This document shows positions 25,988 through 35,505 of a stretch of 55,511 bases of DNA, one piece after another. The translations under genes were made by a program, and so were the position numbers. The notes beneath the pieces are model-generated. The model did no database searches, was not told the origin of the DNA, and saw only the letters and a program-made list of their open reading frames with translations. Positions within the stretch are counted from its first letter, which is position 1; every line of letters starts with the position of its first letter. The DNA is taken from contig JAMJVX010000007.1 in NCBI GenBank assembly GCA_023558315.1, positions 1 through 55,511 on the forward strand. Reading direction: 5' to 3'. This stretch comes from Flavobacteriaceae bacterium (GTDB lineage Bacteria; Bacteroidota; Bacteroidia; Flavobacteriales; Flavobacteriaceae).

Positions 25988-27601
25988 ATGAGGATTTTAG
26001 AGGGAAAATATTTACGTTTAAGTCTAGCGTTTTTCAAAGAGCATTTAGGGGCGTCTCTTTTTGTTTTAATGATAATTGTTGCTTGTTTTAGTTTTACAGA
26101 ATATGGTGTTGCATGGGATGAAAAAGTTCAAACCTTACTGGGTTATGATGCATATAATTATATAGTTGATGGGGATAAGAGCTATTTAACAAATAAAGAT
26201 AAAGATTATGGAGTCTTTTTTGAGCTAGTATTGACAACAGTTCAATCTTTTTATAGCTCTATTACGGGTTTAAATTTCGTTGAAGATTTTAACCAAAATT
26301 CTAATCAAATATATTTATTGCGCCATTTCATTTCCCATTTATTTTTTTTGCTTGCAGCTTTATTTGCATATAAAATTGCATTTTTTTTATATAAAAATAA
26401 GTGGCTAGCAGCTATTGCATTTTTTTTAGTTGTACTCCAACCTAGATTATATTCCCATTCCTTTTTTAACACAAAAGACATACCCTTTTTCTGTATGTTA
26501 ATAATATCTTTTTATTATACCCTTATTACGTTAAGTAATAAAACGATTAAAAATATTATTGTTCTAGGAGTGTGTGTTGGGATATTAATTAACATACGTA
26601 TTATGGGAATAATGCTTCCCTGTTTTATTGTCTTCTTTTTTTTATTGGATATGTTAAAAGATAAAGAGTATATAAAAAATTTAAAATTAGTTTTTATATT
26701 TTTAGGTACTGCAACTTTTGTTTTATACATTACTTGGCCATATTTATGGAATAATCCTATAGAAAACTTTATTACTTCATTTAATAACATGAAAAATTTT
26801 AGATATGGAGGCGCAGTACTATTTGGGGGAAAAGTATACCGCGCATATGATGTGCCAAACTCATACATACCTATATGGTTTTCTATTACAACGCCTATAA
26901 CATATATATTGTTTGGATTATTAGGTATTGTCTTAATTACTAAAGAAATTATACTAAAAAACATTGCGTTTTTATTTAACGCTAAAAAAAGATTTTTTTT
27001 AATATGTTTAGCTCTTTTTATTTCACCAATAATATTAGTCATAATTTTTAATTCAACTCTATATAATGGATGGCGTCAAATGTATTTTATTTATGCTGGA
27101 TTTATCTTTATAGCTATTAAAGGAATTCATTTTTTATATAATAAAAATAAAAAGATTTTATTTTTACCGTTAATTACATTTATTGTAATAGGTTTTCATA
27201 TGATTTTTTTATATCCAAATCAACATGTATTTTTTAATTATTTTATTTCAACAAAAAAAGAAGATATGGAAACAAAGTATGATATGGATTATTTTGGCGT
27301 TTCTATGAAACAAGCCTATGAGTTCATATTAGAAAGAAATAAGACGTCAAAAAATATCAATATATTTAATTGTAAGTATAGTCCTCTTTTCCATAACTTT
27401 TACACATTAAAAGAAAGGCATAAAAGTAGAATTGGCGGTTTGAAAAACAATATTAATGATGCAGATTATTTCATATTACCCTATGGTCATAGGTTTTACT
27501 TTGACCCAAAAAAACATCCAACAAATAAAAAAATCTCAAAGTTATATTCTCTGAAAAAACAAGGCAATACGCTTTTTACTATTTATAGATTATCAGATTA
27601 A
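25988..27601 (+). CDS. GT-C-fold membrane glycosyltransferase-like protein (family 39-like)
   Basis: A 537-residue protein with about ten hydrophobic segments. The first periplasmic loop carries WDEKVQTLLGYDAYNY, where the acidic pair is in the place of the GT-C catalytic motif. The later HSFFNTKDIPFF resembles the 'FNPKD' motif seen in ArnT/PMT-like bacterial proteins. Such enzymes use lipid-linked sugars on the outer face of the inner membrane. The C-terminal 100 residues are a soluble domain. The gene is next to manC on one side and a second GT-C-like gene on the other (33-base gap). Donor and acceptor are unknown. Confidence 0.65.
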   Translation: MRILEGKYLRLSLAFFKEHLGASLFVLMIIVACFSFTEYGVAWDEKVQTLLGYDAYNYIVDGDKSYLTNKDKDYGVFFELVLTTVQSFYSSITGLNFVEDFNQNSNQIYLLRHFISHLFFLLAALFAYKIAFFLYKNKWLAAIAFFLVVLQPRLYSHSFFNTKDIPFFCMLIISFYYTLITLSNKTIKNIIVLGVCVGILINIRIMGIMLPCFIVFFFLLDMLKDKEYIKNLKLVFIFLGTATFVLYITWPYLWNNPIENFITSFNNMKNFRYGGAVLFGGKVYRAYDVPNSYIPIWFSITTPITYILFGLLGIVLITKEIILKNIAFLFNAKKRFFLICLALFISPIILVIIFNSTLYNGWRQMYFIYAGFIFIAIKGIHFLYNKNKKILFLPLITFIVIGFHMIFLYPNQHVFFNYFISTKKEDMETKYDMDYFGVSMKQAYEFILERNKTSKNINIFNCKYSPLFHNFYTLKERHKSRIGGLKNNINDADYFILPYGHRFYFDPKKHPTNKKISKLYSLKKQGNTLFTIYRLSD

Positions 27602-27634
27602 TTAAACATTTTAAATACACGTAAAACATTAATT

Positions 27635-29464
27635 ATGCCACAATTCATATTAGTTTTAGTATTCTTATTAAGTCTTTGCGGACTTATGTTTTTAGTTCAG
27701 AAATATTTCAAATTTCCTTTGCCTCAAGTCCCTTTTCTTACTCTAATATTATTGACAATAGGTCTTTATATTTCAGGATTGTTTGGGATAGTGCTGTATG
27801 TATCTTATTTACTTTTTATAGGAGGATTACTTTATATGATATATATTGTTTATCAAAAATTCAAATCAAAAAATCTTGATTTTTTTACTTCAAAAACTTT
27901 GTTTCCAATTTATGTTTTTGGACTTGTTTTTTTTATCAATTGGATTGTATTTAAAGAATATATTTTCACCCAATGGGATGAATTTTCTTTTTGGGGAATT
28001 TTCCCAAAAATTTTACTTAGCTTTAATGATGTTGTAGGACCGTATAATTATATTAATAAAGCTGAATATCCAAGAATTCCAGCACTATTACAATATTACT
28101 TTAATCTATTTTTGTCTAAAGGAACTTTTTCCGAAGGGATAAGTATTTTTGCTCAAGTTACATTTTTCGCCTCAGCATTACCCTTTTTCTTATTTCATAA
28201 AAAAAAGAACATCCTTCTTGTTATATTGATAGGAGCAATCTTTTATTGTTTGGTTAACTCATTTGGCGTAAACTCTATTTTTATTATTTATAATGATGCA
28301 TTATTAGGTTTTTTATGGGGAATGTCATTGATTCTTTATTTTGTGAACAGACATGAGTTAAACAGAAGATTTATTTCTACTGGAATTCTATTATTTGCAA
28401 TTCTTCAAGTGAAAGAAATAGGATTAGTTTTCGCATTATGTACGCTATTCATCATAGGAATAAATGAAATAATAATTTATAGAAAAAATAAAAAAATCAT
28501 ACCTATCCTGCTAAGAATATCGCTTTTACTAATTGTGATTTTTATCTCTAAATATTCATGGGATGGGTATAGAAAATATAAGGAGATTAAAGCAGATGCT
28601 TTTTCTATTTCTATTTCTGATGTTTCATTATCAAACTTAAAAGAATATCAAAAAGAATCAAAAAACAATTTTTGGAAAGCATTAAATCTAAGGAAAACAG
28701 ATAAAAATAATCGCACATTTTTCTTTTCTTATATTGACAGAATAGTCTTTTTTCTTGTTTTTGCTTTTTTAAGTTACATGGTTTTAAGAAAGAAAGAGGT
28801 CTTTGTTAATAAAGAATTTATACCCTTTATAGGTAGTGTATTTATATGCATTATAGGATACCTTTTCTTACTATGTATATTATATATGTATACTTTCAGT
28901 GAATTTGAAGCCGTAAGATTAGCTAGTCATGAGCGCTATATAGGAACAGCTTTTTTAGGGATATATTTACTCATTTTATATTTTATAATAGAAACTAAAA
29001 ATAAATGGCTGTTGTTACTATTTGCTATATTTATTATTCCTTTAACAGTAAATTCAGCATTTCACCCTTTCAGTTTTAAGTCTCAAAAAGATCCTTTTAA
29101 CGCGATTGTACCTGTTGTCGAAAAAATAAAAAAAGAAAACAGTAATCCAAGAATTTATTTTATAAATCAACAAGGAAATAGAGCTGTTAAAGTGAGATTT
29201 GGATTTAAAATATTCCCTATTAGTCTATTTGGACCTCATTCAATAAGTACTTATAAAAGGGATGACTGGGGTCAGGCAGTTAATTTTCAAACTGTAATAT
29301 CAGTAGAAGAGTTTAGAGAAAAGATAAAAACGTTTGATTACTTATTTTTAGTTAATAGCACAGATTTTTGGCAACAATATGGACAAGTTGTGAAAGAGTC
29401 AAATTTAAAAGGCATTTATGTTTATGGGAATAATAACCAATTCGTTAAAGCATCTTTAAAATAA
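27635..29464 (+). CDS. multi-pass membrane protein, GT-C-like
   Basis: A 609-residue protein with about thirteen hydrophobic segments. It has QWDEFSFWGIFPK in an early loop, echoing the WDE motif of the upstream gene, followed by YPRIPALLQYYF, a motif often seen in large GT-C proteins. The C-terminal part is soluble. It is probably co-transcribed with the gene 25988-27601. No family name can be given with confidence; a membrane glycosyltransferase is the best guess. Confidence 0.55.
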   Translation: MPQFILVLVFLLSLCGLMFLVQKYFKFPLPQVPFLTLILLTIGLYISGLFGIVLYVSYLLFIGGLLYMIYIVYQKFKSKNLDFFTSKTLFPIYVFGLVFFINWIVFKEYIFTQWDEFSFWGIFPKILLSFNDVVGPYNYINKAEYPRIPALLQYYFNLFLSKGTFSEGISIFAQVTFFASALPFFLFHKKKNILLVILIGAIFYCLVNSFGVNSIFIIYNDALLGFLWGMSLILYFVNRHELNRRFISTGILLFAILQVKEIGLVFALCTLFIIGINEIIIYRKNKKIIPILLRISLLLIVIFISKYSWDGYRKYKEIKADAFSISISDVSLSNLKEYQKESKNNFWKALNLRKTDKNNRTFFFSYIDRIVFFLVFAFLSYMVLRKKEVFVNKEFIPFIGSVFICIIGYLFLLCILYMYTFSEFEAVRLASHERYIGTAFLGIYLLILYFIIETKNKWLLLLFAIFIIPLTVNSAFHPFSFKSQKDPFNAIVPVVEKIKKENSNPRIYFINQQGNRAVKVRFGFKIFPISLFGPHSISTYKRDDWGQAVNFQTVISVEEFREKIKTFDYLFLVNSTDFWQQYGQVVKESNLKGIYVYGNNNQFVKASLK

Positions 29465-29534
29465 AGTTCGCCTCCGTTATTTTTACTTAGATTTTCTATT
29501 TTAAAAATCAATAATTAAATTTTTCATTAAAATA

Positions 29535-29575
29535 ATTTAGAATACATCTAAACAATAATTGTAATTATTCTAAAT
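29535..29575. promoter_or_regulatory. dyad operator upstream of TonB-dependent receptor
   Basis: A perfect 10-base inverted repeat, ATTTAGAATA (29535-29544) and TATTCTAAAT (29566-29575). Inside it is a tighter dyad, TTTAGA (29536-29541), 5 bases, TCTAAA (29547-29552); a third half-site TCTAAA is at 29569-29574. It ends 6 bases before the -7 element, so it covers the -33 region. The TTTAGA/TCTAAA half-site is reminiscent of metal-dependent repressor operators (DtxR/MntR type); this link is an inference. Confidence 0.55.
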
Positions 29576-29580
29576 AATAG

Positions 29581-29588
29581 TATATTTG
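29581..29588 (+). promoter_or_regulatory. -7 promoter element for the TonB-dependent receptor
   Basis: TATATTTG followed by C, 35 bases before the ATG at 29623, immediately after the dyad operator. Confidence 0.65.
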
Positions 29589-29622
29589 CAAAAAATTTAA
29601 AAATTTCTAACTAAAATAGAAA

Positions 29623-31878
29623 ATGAAAAAAACAATATTATTTCTAGTATTATTGAGTGTTAGCTCAATAGCTTACACCCAATTAAAAGGAAAAGTAGAA
29701 GGCGGTGGACAAGGATTGTTTGGAGCCACTGTAGTAATTGAAAGTATAAAAAAAGGGACAACCACTAAAGAGGACGGAACCTTTTTAATAGAAGATATTC
29801 CTTCTGGAGAATATGAAGTAAGTTTTTCCTATATAGGGTTCAGAAAAATAATTAAAAAAATAACAATATCTGACGAAAATGAAACGACTCTTTTCATAGA
29901 ATTAGATGAAGATACTTCATTAGAAGAAATAGTTATTTCTGCTAATTTAAAACCAAGGAGAAAGTCAGAAACTGTTATACCTGTTGAAGTATATTCATCA
30001 TCCTTTTTAGAACAAAACCCTTCTCCAAGCATCTTTGAAAGTTTAGATAATATTAATGGGGTTCGCCCTCAGATTAATTGTAGTGTTTGTAATACTGGGG
30101 ATATTCGTATTAATGGTTTAGAGGGCCCTTATACCTCTGTTTTAATAGATGGATTACCTATTGTAAGTAGTTTAGCAAGTGTTTATAGCTTGAATGCGCT
30201 TCCTCTGGGCATGGTTGAAAGGCTAGAAGTAATAAAAGGTCCATCTGGGACAATTTATGGCAGTCAAGCAGTGGGTGGAATTATAAATATTATCACAAAA
30301 TTACCTGAATATAGTCCTACATTTTTTGTGGAGAATTATACTACTTCTTGGTTAGAAAACAATTTAGATATTGGTCATACAACAAGATTGGGAAAAAATC
30401 TAACATTACTTTCTGGAGTGAATGTATTTTGGTATGATACACCCATTGATAACAATAATGATAACTTTACAGACGTGGCTTTACAAAAAAGAATTTCTGT
30501 TTTTGAAAAACTAAGTTACAAAAAAATTAATCAAGTTTTTGCAAACCTTGCATTGAGATATATTTATGAAGATAGATGGGGTGGAGAGTTAAATTGGACT
30601 CCAGAATTTAGAGGTAGCGATCAAATATACGGAGAAAGTATTTTTACAAGGCGATTTGAAGTAGTAGGGAACAATCCTTTTTTGAAAAATTTTGATTTAC
30701 AATATTCCTTTACAAGTCATAATCAAAATAGTCAATACGGAGATACATTTTATAGTGCCGATGAAAAAATCGGCTTTGCTCAACTCATAAAAAAAGGAAA
30801 ATTCAACAATCACGATTGGGTGAGCGGATTATCTGTAAAGTATACAATTTTTGATGATAATACACCTGCGACTGAAAATCAAAATTCAAATAGACCTAAT
30901 GAGGATACGATTATAGGATTTTTTATTGATGATGAAATTAAAGTTGCTAATAATCATAAATTACTACTTGGAACACGCTTGGATTATCATTTCATTCATG
31001 GTGAAATATTTACTCCTAGAGTAGGTTACAAACTTACTTTTAAAGACCAAAGTATATTGCGATTTAATTATGCAAAAGGGTTTAGAGTAGTAAATATATT
31101 CACAGAAGATCATGCCGCACTTAATGGTTCGAGAGATTTAATAATAAATTCTAACATTTCGCCTGAGGTATCTCATAATTCAACGATTAATTTCTATAAA
31201 AATATATATACCAAAAATGATTGGATTATGAATATAGATATGTCCGGATGGTATACCCATTTTGAAAATCAAATTCTACCAGATTACGAGACTAACCCTA
31301 ATCAGATTATTTATAATAACTTAGATGGATATGCGGTTTCAAGTGGTGTAGGAGTAAATTATACAGTTTCTAAGTACGATTTTAGAGCGCAAGTAGGATT
31401 CTCATTTATGGATGTTTATAAAAATGAGAATAATGTAAGGACACGCCCAGAGTTTACAGAGAATTTTACTGGAAATTGGACAGTGACTATTCCTATTAAA
31501 AGTATAAATACTCAAATAGATTATACGGGAACTATATATGGACCTATGAAATTACCCCGTGTAAGCGAATATGATCCACGACCAGAATATTCACCTGTTT
31601 GGAGTATACAAAACATTAAAATTTCTTATGTAAATAAAAAACAACATAAGTTTTTTGTTGGGGTTAAAAATTTATTGGATTGGACACCCGCAAATAATCT
31701 GCCATTTTTAATTGCAAGATCTAATGACCCATTTGACAAAAATGTAAGTTTTGATGCAGACGGAAATGCTTTGAAGACAGCAAATAACCCAAATGCACTA
31801 GTGTTTGACCCAACATATATTTACGCTCCGAATCAAGGAATCAGAGTTTTTGCAGGAATAAATGTAAGTCTATTCTAA
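29623..31878 (+). CDS. TonB-dependent outer-membrane receptor
   Basis: A 751-residue receptor. Signal peptide residues 1-19 (ending SIAYTQ) are followed by a carboxypeptidase-regulatory-like domain (about 20-105), then a plug domain (about 110-225) with DIRINGLEGPYTSVLIDG and VERLEVIKGPSGTIYGSQAVGGIINI, and a beta-barrel ending ...GINVSLF with a terminal Phe. The plug carries CSVC (NCSVCNTGD), a two-cysteine motif found in one subgroup of Bacteroidota receptors and possibly involved in metal or redox binding. It imports a TonB-energised ligand across the outer membrane; the ligand is unknown. The metal-repressor-like dyad upstream and the convergent globin gene downstream suggest iron or haem. 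No SusD-like partner is present, which argues against a glycan system. Confidence 0.9.
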   Translation: MKKTILFLVLLSVSSIAYTQLKGKVEGGGQGLFGATVVIESIKKGTTTKEDGTFLIEDIPSGEYEVSFSYIGFRKIIKKITISDENETTLFIELDEDTSLEEIVISANLKPRRKSETVIPVEVYSSSFLEQNPSPSIFESLDNINGVRPQINCSVCNTGDIRINGLEGPYTSVLIDGLPIVSSLASVYSLNALPLGMVERLEVIKGPSGTIYGSQAVGGIINIITKLPEYSPTFFVENYTTSWLENNLDIGHTTRLGKNLTLLSGVNVFWYDTPIDNNNDNFTDVALQKRISVFEKLSYKKINQVFANLALRYIYEDRWGGELNWTPEFRGSDQIYGESIFTRRFEVVGNNPFLKNFDLQYSFTSHNQNSQYGDTFYSADEKIGFAQLIKKGKFNNHDWVSGLSVKYTIFDDNTPATENQNSNRPNEDTIIGFFIDDEIKVANNHKLLLGTRLDYHFIHGEIFTPRVGYKLTFKDQSILRFNYAKGFRVVNIFTEDHAALNGSRDLIINSNISPEVSHNSTINFYKNIYTKNDWIMNIDMSGWYTHFENQILPDYETNPNQIIYNNLDGYAVSSGVGVNYTVSKYDFRAQVGFSFMDVYKNENNVRTRPEFTENFTGNWTVTIPIKSINTQIDYTGTIYGPMKLPRVSEYDPRPEYSPVWSIQNIKISYVNKKQHKFFVGVKNLLDWTPANNLPFLIARSNDPFDKNVSFDADGNALKTANNPNALVFDPTYIYAPNQGIRVFAGINVSLF

Positions 31879-31882
31879 AAAA

Positions 31883-32290
31883 TTAATAATCAGAAGCTTC
31901 AATCATAACGTTAGAAAGCAGGCCATACACTTCTATCCAAGCTTCCTTAGTCTCTGGAGTAAAAGCATCACCCAACCCAGCTCCTAAAGTATAGATAAGT
32001 GCCTCACCAACGGTTGCATAACTAGATTCTGGAACACCATATCCGACATGTCTCCTTCCAAGATCTTTTACAACAGGGATTAATGCCTCTAAATTATTTA
32101 AACCCGCTACAGCAGTACCTAAAACTTTCATAAGTTTACGACCTTGTTCCACAATATCTCCTTTAAATAGTGGTTTAAGTGACGGGTCTAATTCAAAAAG
32201 TTTTCCATAAAATATTTCTGCTGCTTTCTCAGATATTGGGGCTACTTTTTTAAATGATTCTTGTACTAATTCTTTTTTCTTTGCATCCAT
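31883..32290 (-). CDS. single-domain globin
   Basis: A 135-residue single-domain haemoglobin of the Vitreoscilla/flavohaemoglobin type. Visible markers are FYGKLFELDPSLKPLFKGD with the B10-type Tyr, and LGRRHVGYGV with the proximal (F8) His, followed by YATVGEALIYTLGAGLGDAFTPETKEAW. No FAD/NAD reductase domain follows, so it is the stand-alone form. Such proteins bind oxygen or nitric oxide; the sequence does not decide which. It converges with the TonB-dependent receptor gene (4-base gap) and has its own promoter. Confidence 0.9.
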   Translation of the reverse strand: MDAKKKELVQESFKKVAPISEKAAEIFYGKLFELDPSLKPLFKGDIVEQGRKLMKVLGTAVAGLNNLEALIPVVKDLGRRHVGYGVPESSYATVGEALIYTLGAGLGDAFTPETKEAWIEVYGLLSNVMIEASDY

Positions 32291-32327
32291 AATTTAATTT
32301 TTTTTGTTGTTGGTATTAATATGTCGC

Positions 32328-32335
32328 CAAATATA
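32328..32335 (-). promoter_or_regulatory. -7 promoter element for the globin
   Basis: TATATTTG on the minus strand, 37 bases before the globin ATG at 32290. Confidence 0.6.
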
Positions 32336-32469
32336 GAAAAATAATTTATTGAAGTACTTGTGATTAGTTAAAAAATTATATTTGATTTTATCAACTCAAT
32401 TTCGGACATAGTTTTAAGTTGTTTTAAATCTATATTTTTTTTACATATTTTAATCCCCTTATTTTACAC

Positions 32470-32477
32470 TATTTTTG
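32470..32477 (+). promoter_or_regulatory. -7 promoter element for murQ
   Basis: TATTTTTG followed by C, ending 6 bases before the ATG at 32484. This rules out the TTG at 32475 as a start and implies a leader of only a few bases or none. Confidence 0.6.
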
Positions 32478-32483
32478 CATTCT

Positions 32484-33293
32484 ATGGATTTTATAAAAAT
32501 CACAGAACAAGATTCGCTATACGATGCGTTAGAAAATCAAAGTGTGTCAACACTGCTACAAAACATCCATAAAGAAGATAAAACAATTACAGAAGCGATA
32601 GAAAAAGTACTTCCAAATGTGGAGGAACTTATAAATAAGGTAGTACGGTCGTTAAAAAATGGAGGGCGATTGTTTTATATAGGCGCGGGAACGAGTGGTC
32701 GTTTGGGGGTATTAGACGCTTCAGAATGCCTGCCTACTTTTGGAGTGTCTGATAAGATCATAGGAATAATAGCGGGAGGCATGAAAGCACTGTCTAATCC
32801 AGTAGAAGGAGCAGAGGATAGTAAAACACAAGGATGGAAAGATTTAAACGCATTTAATATATCAAAGAAGGATGTTGTAATAGGTATTTCTGCTTCTGGA
32901 ACTACCCCCTATGTATTAGCAACTTTGGATGCGTGTAAGGAAAAAGGAATTTTAACGGGAAGTATTTGTGCAAACCCTAATAGTCCAATTTCTAAAGTCG
33001 CCAACTATCCCATTGAAGTAATCGTTGGCCCTGAATTTATTACGGGAAGTACACGGATGAAAGCAGGAACTGCCCAAAAAATACTTTTAAATATGATATC
33101 AACGGTGACGATGATACGATTAGGGCATGTGAAGGGAAATCAAATGATAGACTTACAAATGACAAATCAAAAACTAAAAATTCGCGCAGAGAAGATATTA
33201 AGTAAGGAATTAGGGATTTCTCAAGAAAAGTCAAAAAATTTATTAATTCAAAACAAATCCATAAGAGAAATAATAAGTACATATAAAAAATGA
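32484..33293 (+). CDS. murQ: N-acetylmuramic acid 6-phosphate etherase
   Basis: A 269-residue SIS-domain lyase that cleaves the lactyl ether of MurNAc 6-phosphate to GlcNAc 6-phosphate and lactate in peptidoglycan recycling. Signatures are RLFYIGAGTSGRLGVLDASECLPTFG (family motif), GISASGTTPYVL (phosphosugar binding) and ITGSTRMKAGTAQK. It is slightly shorter than the 300-residue gammaproteobacterial enzyme, as is normal for Bacteroidota. I chose the ATG at 32484 (MDFIKI), because the upstream TTG lies in the promoter. Its stop overlaps the start of the DUF6095 gene by 4 bases (ATGA). Confidence 0.94.
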   Translation: MDFIKITEQDSLYDALENQSVSTLLQNIHKEDKTITEAIEKVLPNVEELINKVVRSLKNGGRLFYIGAGTSGRLGVLDASECLPTFGVSDKIIGIIAGGMKALSNPVEGAEDSKTQGWKDLNAFNISKKDVVIGISASGTTPYVLATLDACKEKGILTGSICANPNSPISKVANYPIEVIVGPEFITGSTRMKAGTAQKILLNMISTVTMIRLGHVKGNQMIDLQMTNQKLKIRAEKILSKELGISQEKSKNLLIQNKSIREIISTYKK

Positions 33294-33502
33294 AAATGAA
33301 TCAATTGAGAAAAGGAATTTATAGACTCTTAGGATGTTTGTTTTTTTGTTTTCTTACTCCTATACTAATCACTCAAGCCTATAATAATGAAGAACATCCT
33401 ATGTTTTCATTTGTATGGATAGTTGGTGTTCTATGTATGATAACTACTTTATTATTAGGATATTTTGGTATTCGTGCTATTTTTAGGTCGCTTTCAAAAT
33501 AA
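33290..33502 (+). CDS. small DUF6095-family membrane protein
   Basis: A 70-residue protein with two hydrophobic segments (about 14-29 and 43-62) separated by NNEEHPMFSFVW. The 'EHPMF' loop and size match DUF6095, a Flavobacteriia family often beside murQ. It is translationally coupled to murQ. No function is known; a second possible ATG lies 2 codons in. Confidence 0.72.
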   Translation: MKMNQLRKGIYRLLGCLFFCFLTPILITQAYNNEEHPMFSFVWIVGVLCMITTLLLGYFGIRAIFRSLSK

Positions 33503-33519
33503 TATTTATTAGTTTTTCT

Positions 33520-33527
33520 TATTTTTG
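33520..33527 (+). promoter_or_regulatory. -7 promoter element for the thrS operon
   Basis: TATTTTTG followed by C, ending 18 bases before the thrS ATG at 33546. The TTG at 33525 lies inside it and is not the start. Confidence 0.6.
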
Positions 33528-33545
33528 CCAACCTCTAAAAAAAGA

Positions 33546-35489
33546 ATGATAGAAATTACTTTTCCAGATAGCTCCGTTAGAAAATATACCGAAGGAACAA
33601 CCGTCTTTGAAGTTGCTAAGAGCATTAGCGAAGGGTTGGCAAGAAATGTTATATCCGCAAAATATAATGACCAAAAAGTAGAAACTACGACTGAATTGTC
33701 AGAAAGTGGCAAATTAGTATTGTATACTTGGAACGATATTGATGGGAAGCAAGCCTTTTGGCATTCTACAGCGCACGTATTGGCACAAGCATTAGAAATT
33801 TTATACCCAGAAGTAAAACTAACCATTGGTCCCGCTATTGAGGAAGGATTTTATTACGATGCGGATTTTGGGGATAAGAGTATAACTGAAGAAGATTTGG
33901 AAGAGGTAGAGAAAAAAATGTTGGAATTAGCAAGGCAGAGTTTTGAATTTAAAATGCGAAAGTCTACTAAAAAGGATGCCTTAGACTATTATAAGCAAAA
34001 AAACAACCCATACAAAGTAGAGTTAATTGAAAATTTAGAGGAGGGAACGATTACATTTTGTGACCATTCTGATTTTACAGATTTATGTAGAGGGGGACAC
34101 ATTCCAAATACCTCAATTATCAAGTCAATTAAACTATTGAGTATCGCAGGGGCTTATTGGCGTGCAAATAAAGACAACAAGCAACTAACGCGTATTTATG
34201 GAATCTCTTTTCCTAAACAAAAATATCTAACAGAGTATTTAGCACGTATAGAAGAAGCTAAAAAACGCGACCATCGAAAAATCGGAAAAGAATTAAAAAT
34301 ATTTGCTTTCTCAAATAAAGTAGGGCAGGGGCTTCCCCTTTGGCTACCTCGCGGAGTAGTAATTAGAGAGGAGTTAGAAAATTTCATGCGCGGTTTACAA
34401 AAAAAAGCGGGATATGAACAAGTAATATCTCCCCACATAGGAAGTAAAGAGTTGTATGAAACTTCTGGACATTATGAGAAATATGGAGCGGATAGCTTTC
34501 AGCCTATTGAAACGCCTTCTGAAAATGAAACCTTTCTATTAAAACCAATGAATTGTCCACATCATTGTGAGATTTATAAAGCAGAAAAATGGAGTTATAA
34601 AGACTTGCCTAAACGCTATGCTGAGTTTGGAACTGTTTATAGATATGAACAAAGCGGAGAGCTTCACGGTCTTACGCGCGTAAGAGGATTTACACAAGAT
34701 GACGCGCATATTTTCTGTACTTCGGAGCAATTAAACGATGAGTTTAAAAAGGTAATAGATTTAGTGTTGTATGTATTTACTTCGTTATCTTTTGAAAATT
34801 TTAAAGCACAAGTATCGCTCAGAGACCCCAATACTCCTGAAAAATATATAGGGTCTGAAGAAAATTGGCAAATAGCGGAACAAGCTATCATAAATGCAGT
34901 AAAAGAAAAGAATTTACCCTACGAAATTGAGTATGGAGAAGCCGCTTTTTACGGCCCCAAATTAGATTTCATGGTTAGAGACGCATTAAATAGAGAATGG
35001 CAGTTAGGGACTATTCAGGTTGATTATAATTTGCCGGAGCGTTTTAAATTGGAATATAAAGGAGCGGATAATGAACAACATCGCCCAGTAATGATTCATA
35101 GAGCGCCATTTGGGAGTTTGGAAAGATTTATTGCTATTTTATTAGAGCATACTGTAGGGGAATTGCCATTGTGGTTAGCCCCTGAGCAAGTATTGCTAAT
35201 TCCTGTGAGTGAAAAATATGAAAAATATGCAGATAAAGTTGGTGATTTGCTAAAAAATAACGATATTCGCACCCTTTTTGATAAAAGAAGTGAAACGGTA
35301 GGAAAAAAGATTAGAGAAGCAGTATTGAACAAGTATCCTTATGTACTAATTGTAGGAGAAAAAGAAGAAAAAAGCAATACGGTTTCTGTTAGACAATATA
35401 AGAATGAAGAAATAAAAACATGTACTATAGATGATTTTGTTTCAAAAATAAAAAAACAAATAACGCTTGAGTTATCAAAGAAAGTTTAA
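33546..35489 (+). CDS. thrS: threonyl-tRNA synthetase
   Basis: A 647-residue class II aminoacyl-tRNA synthetase that charges tRNA-Thr. Domains in order: TGS (about 1-60), the editing (N2/SAD) domain with HSTAHVLAQAL and the later CRGGHIPNT, the catalytic core with MNCPHHCEIYK (zinc/active-site Cys), GLTRVRGFTQDDAHIFC (motif 2 region) and HRAPFGSLERF (motif 3), and the C-terminal anticodon-binding domain from about 540. Start MIEITFPDSS fits the family and the promoter position. It is the first gene of a thrS-infC-rpmI-rplT operon. Confidence 0.97.
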   Translation: MIEITFPDSSVRKYTEGTTVFEVAKSISEGLARNVISAKYNDQKVETTTELSESGKLVLYTWNDIDGKQAFWHSTAHVLAQALEILYPEVKLTIGPAIEEGFYYDADFGDKSITEEDLEEVEKKMLELARQSFEFKMRKSTKKDALDYYKQKNNPYKVELIENLEEGTITFCDHSDFTDLCRGGHIPNTSIIKSIKLLSIAGAYWRANKDNKQLTRIYGISFPKQKYLTEYLARIEEAKKRDHRKIGKELKIFAFSNKVGQGLPLWLPRGVVIREELENFMRGLQKKAGYEQVISPHIGSKELYETSGHYEKYGADSFQPIETPSENETFLLKPMNCPHHCEIYKAEKWSYKDLPKRYAEFGTVYRYEQSGELHGLTRVRGFTQDDAHIFCTSEQLNDEFKKVIDLVLYVFTSLSFENFKAQVSLRDPNTPEKYIGSEENWQIAEQAIINAVKEKNLPYEIEYGEAAFYGPKLDFMVRDALNREWQLGTIQVDYNLPERFKLEYKGADNEQHRPVMIHRAPFGSLERFIAILLEHTVGELPLWLAPEQVLLIPVSEKYEKYADKVGDLLKNNDIRTLFDKRSETVGKKIREAVLNKYPYVLIVGEKEEKSNTVSVRQYKNEEIKTCTIDDFVSKIKKQITLELSKKV

Positions 35490-35505
35490 TTAAAAATTTT
35501 AAGTT

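Noticed and set aside
32377-32384. Another TATATTTG with a TTG 16 bases upstream, about 100 bases before murQ
   Set aside because: It could be an extra plus-strand promoter, but a closer and well-placed element exists at 32470; in such AT-rich DNA this match may be chance, so it is not listed as a feature.
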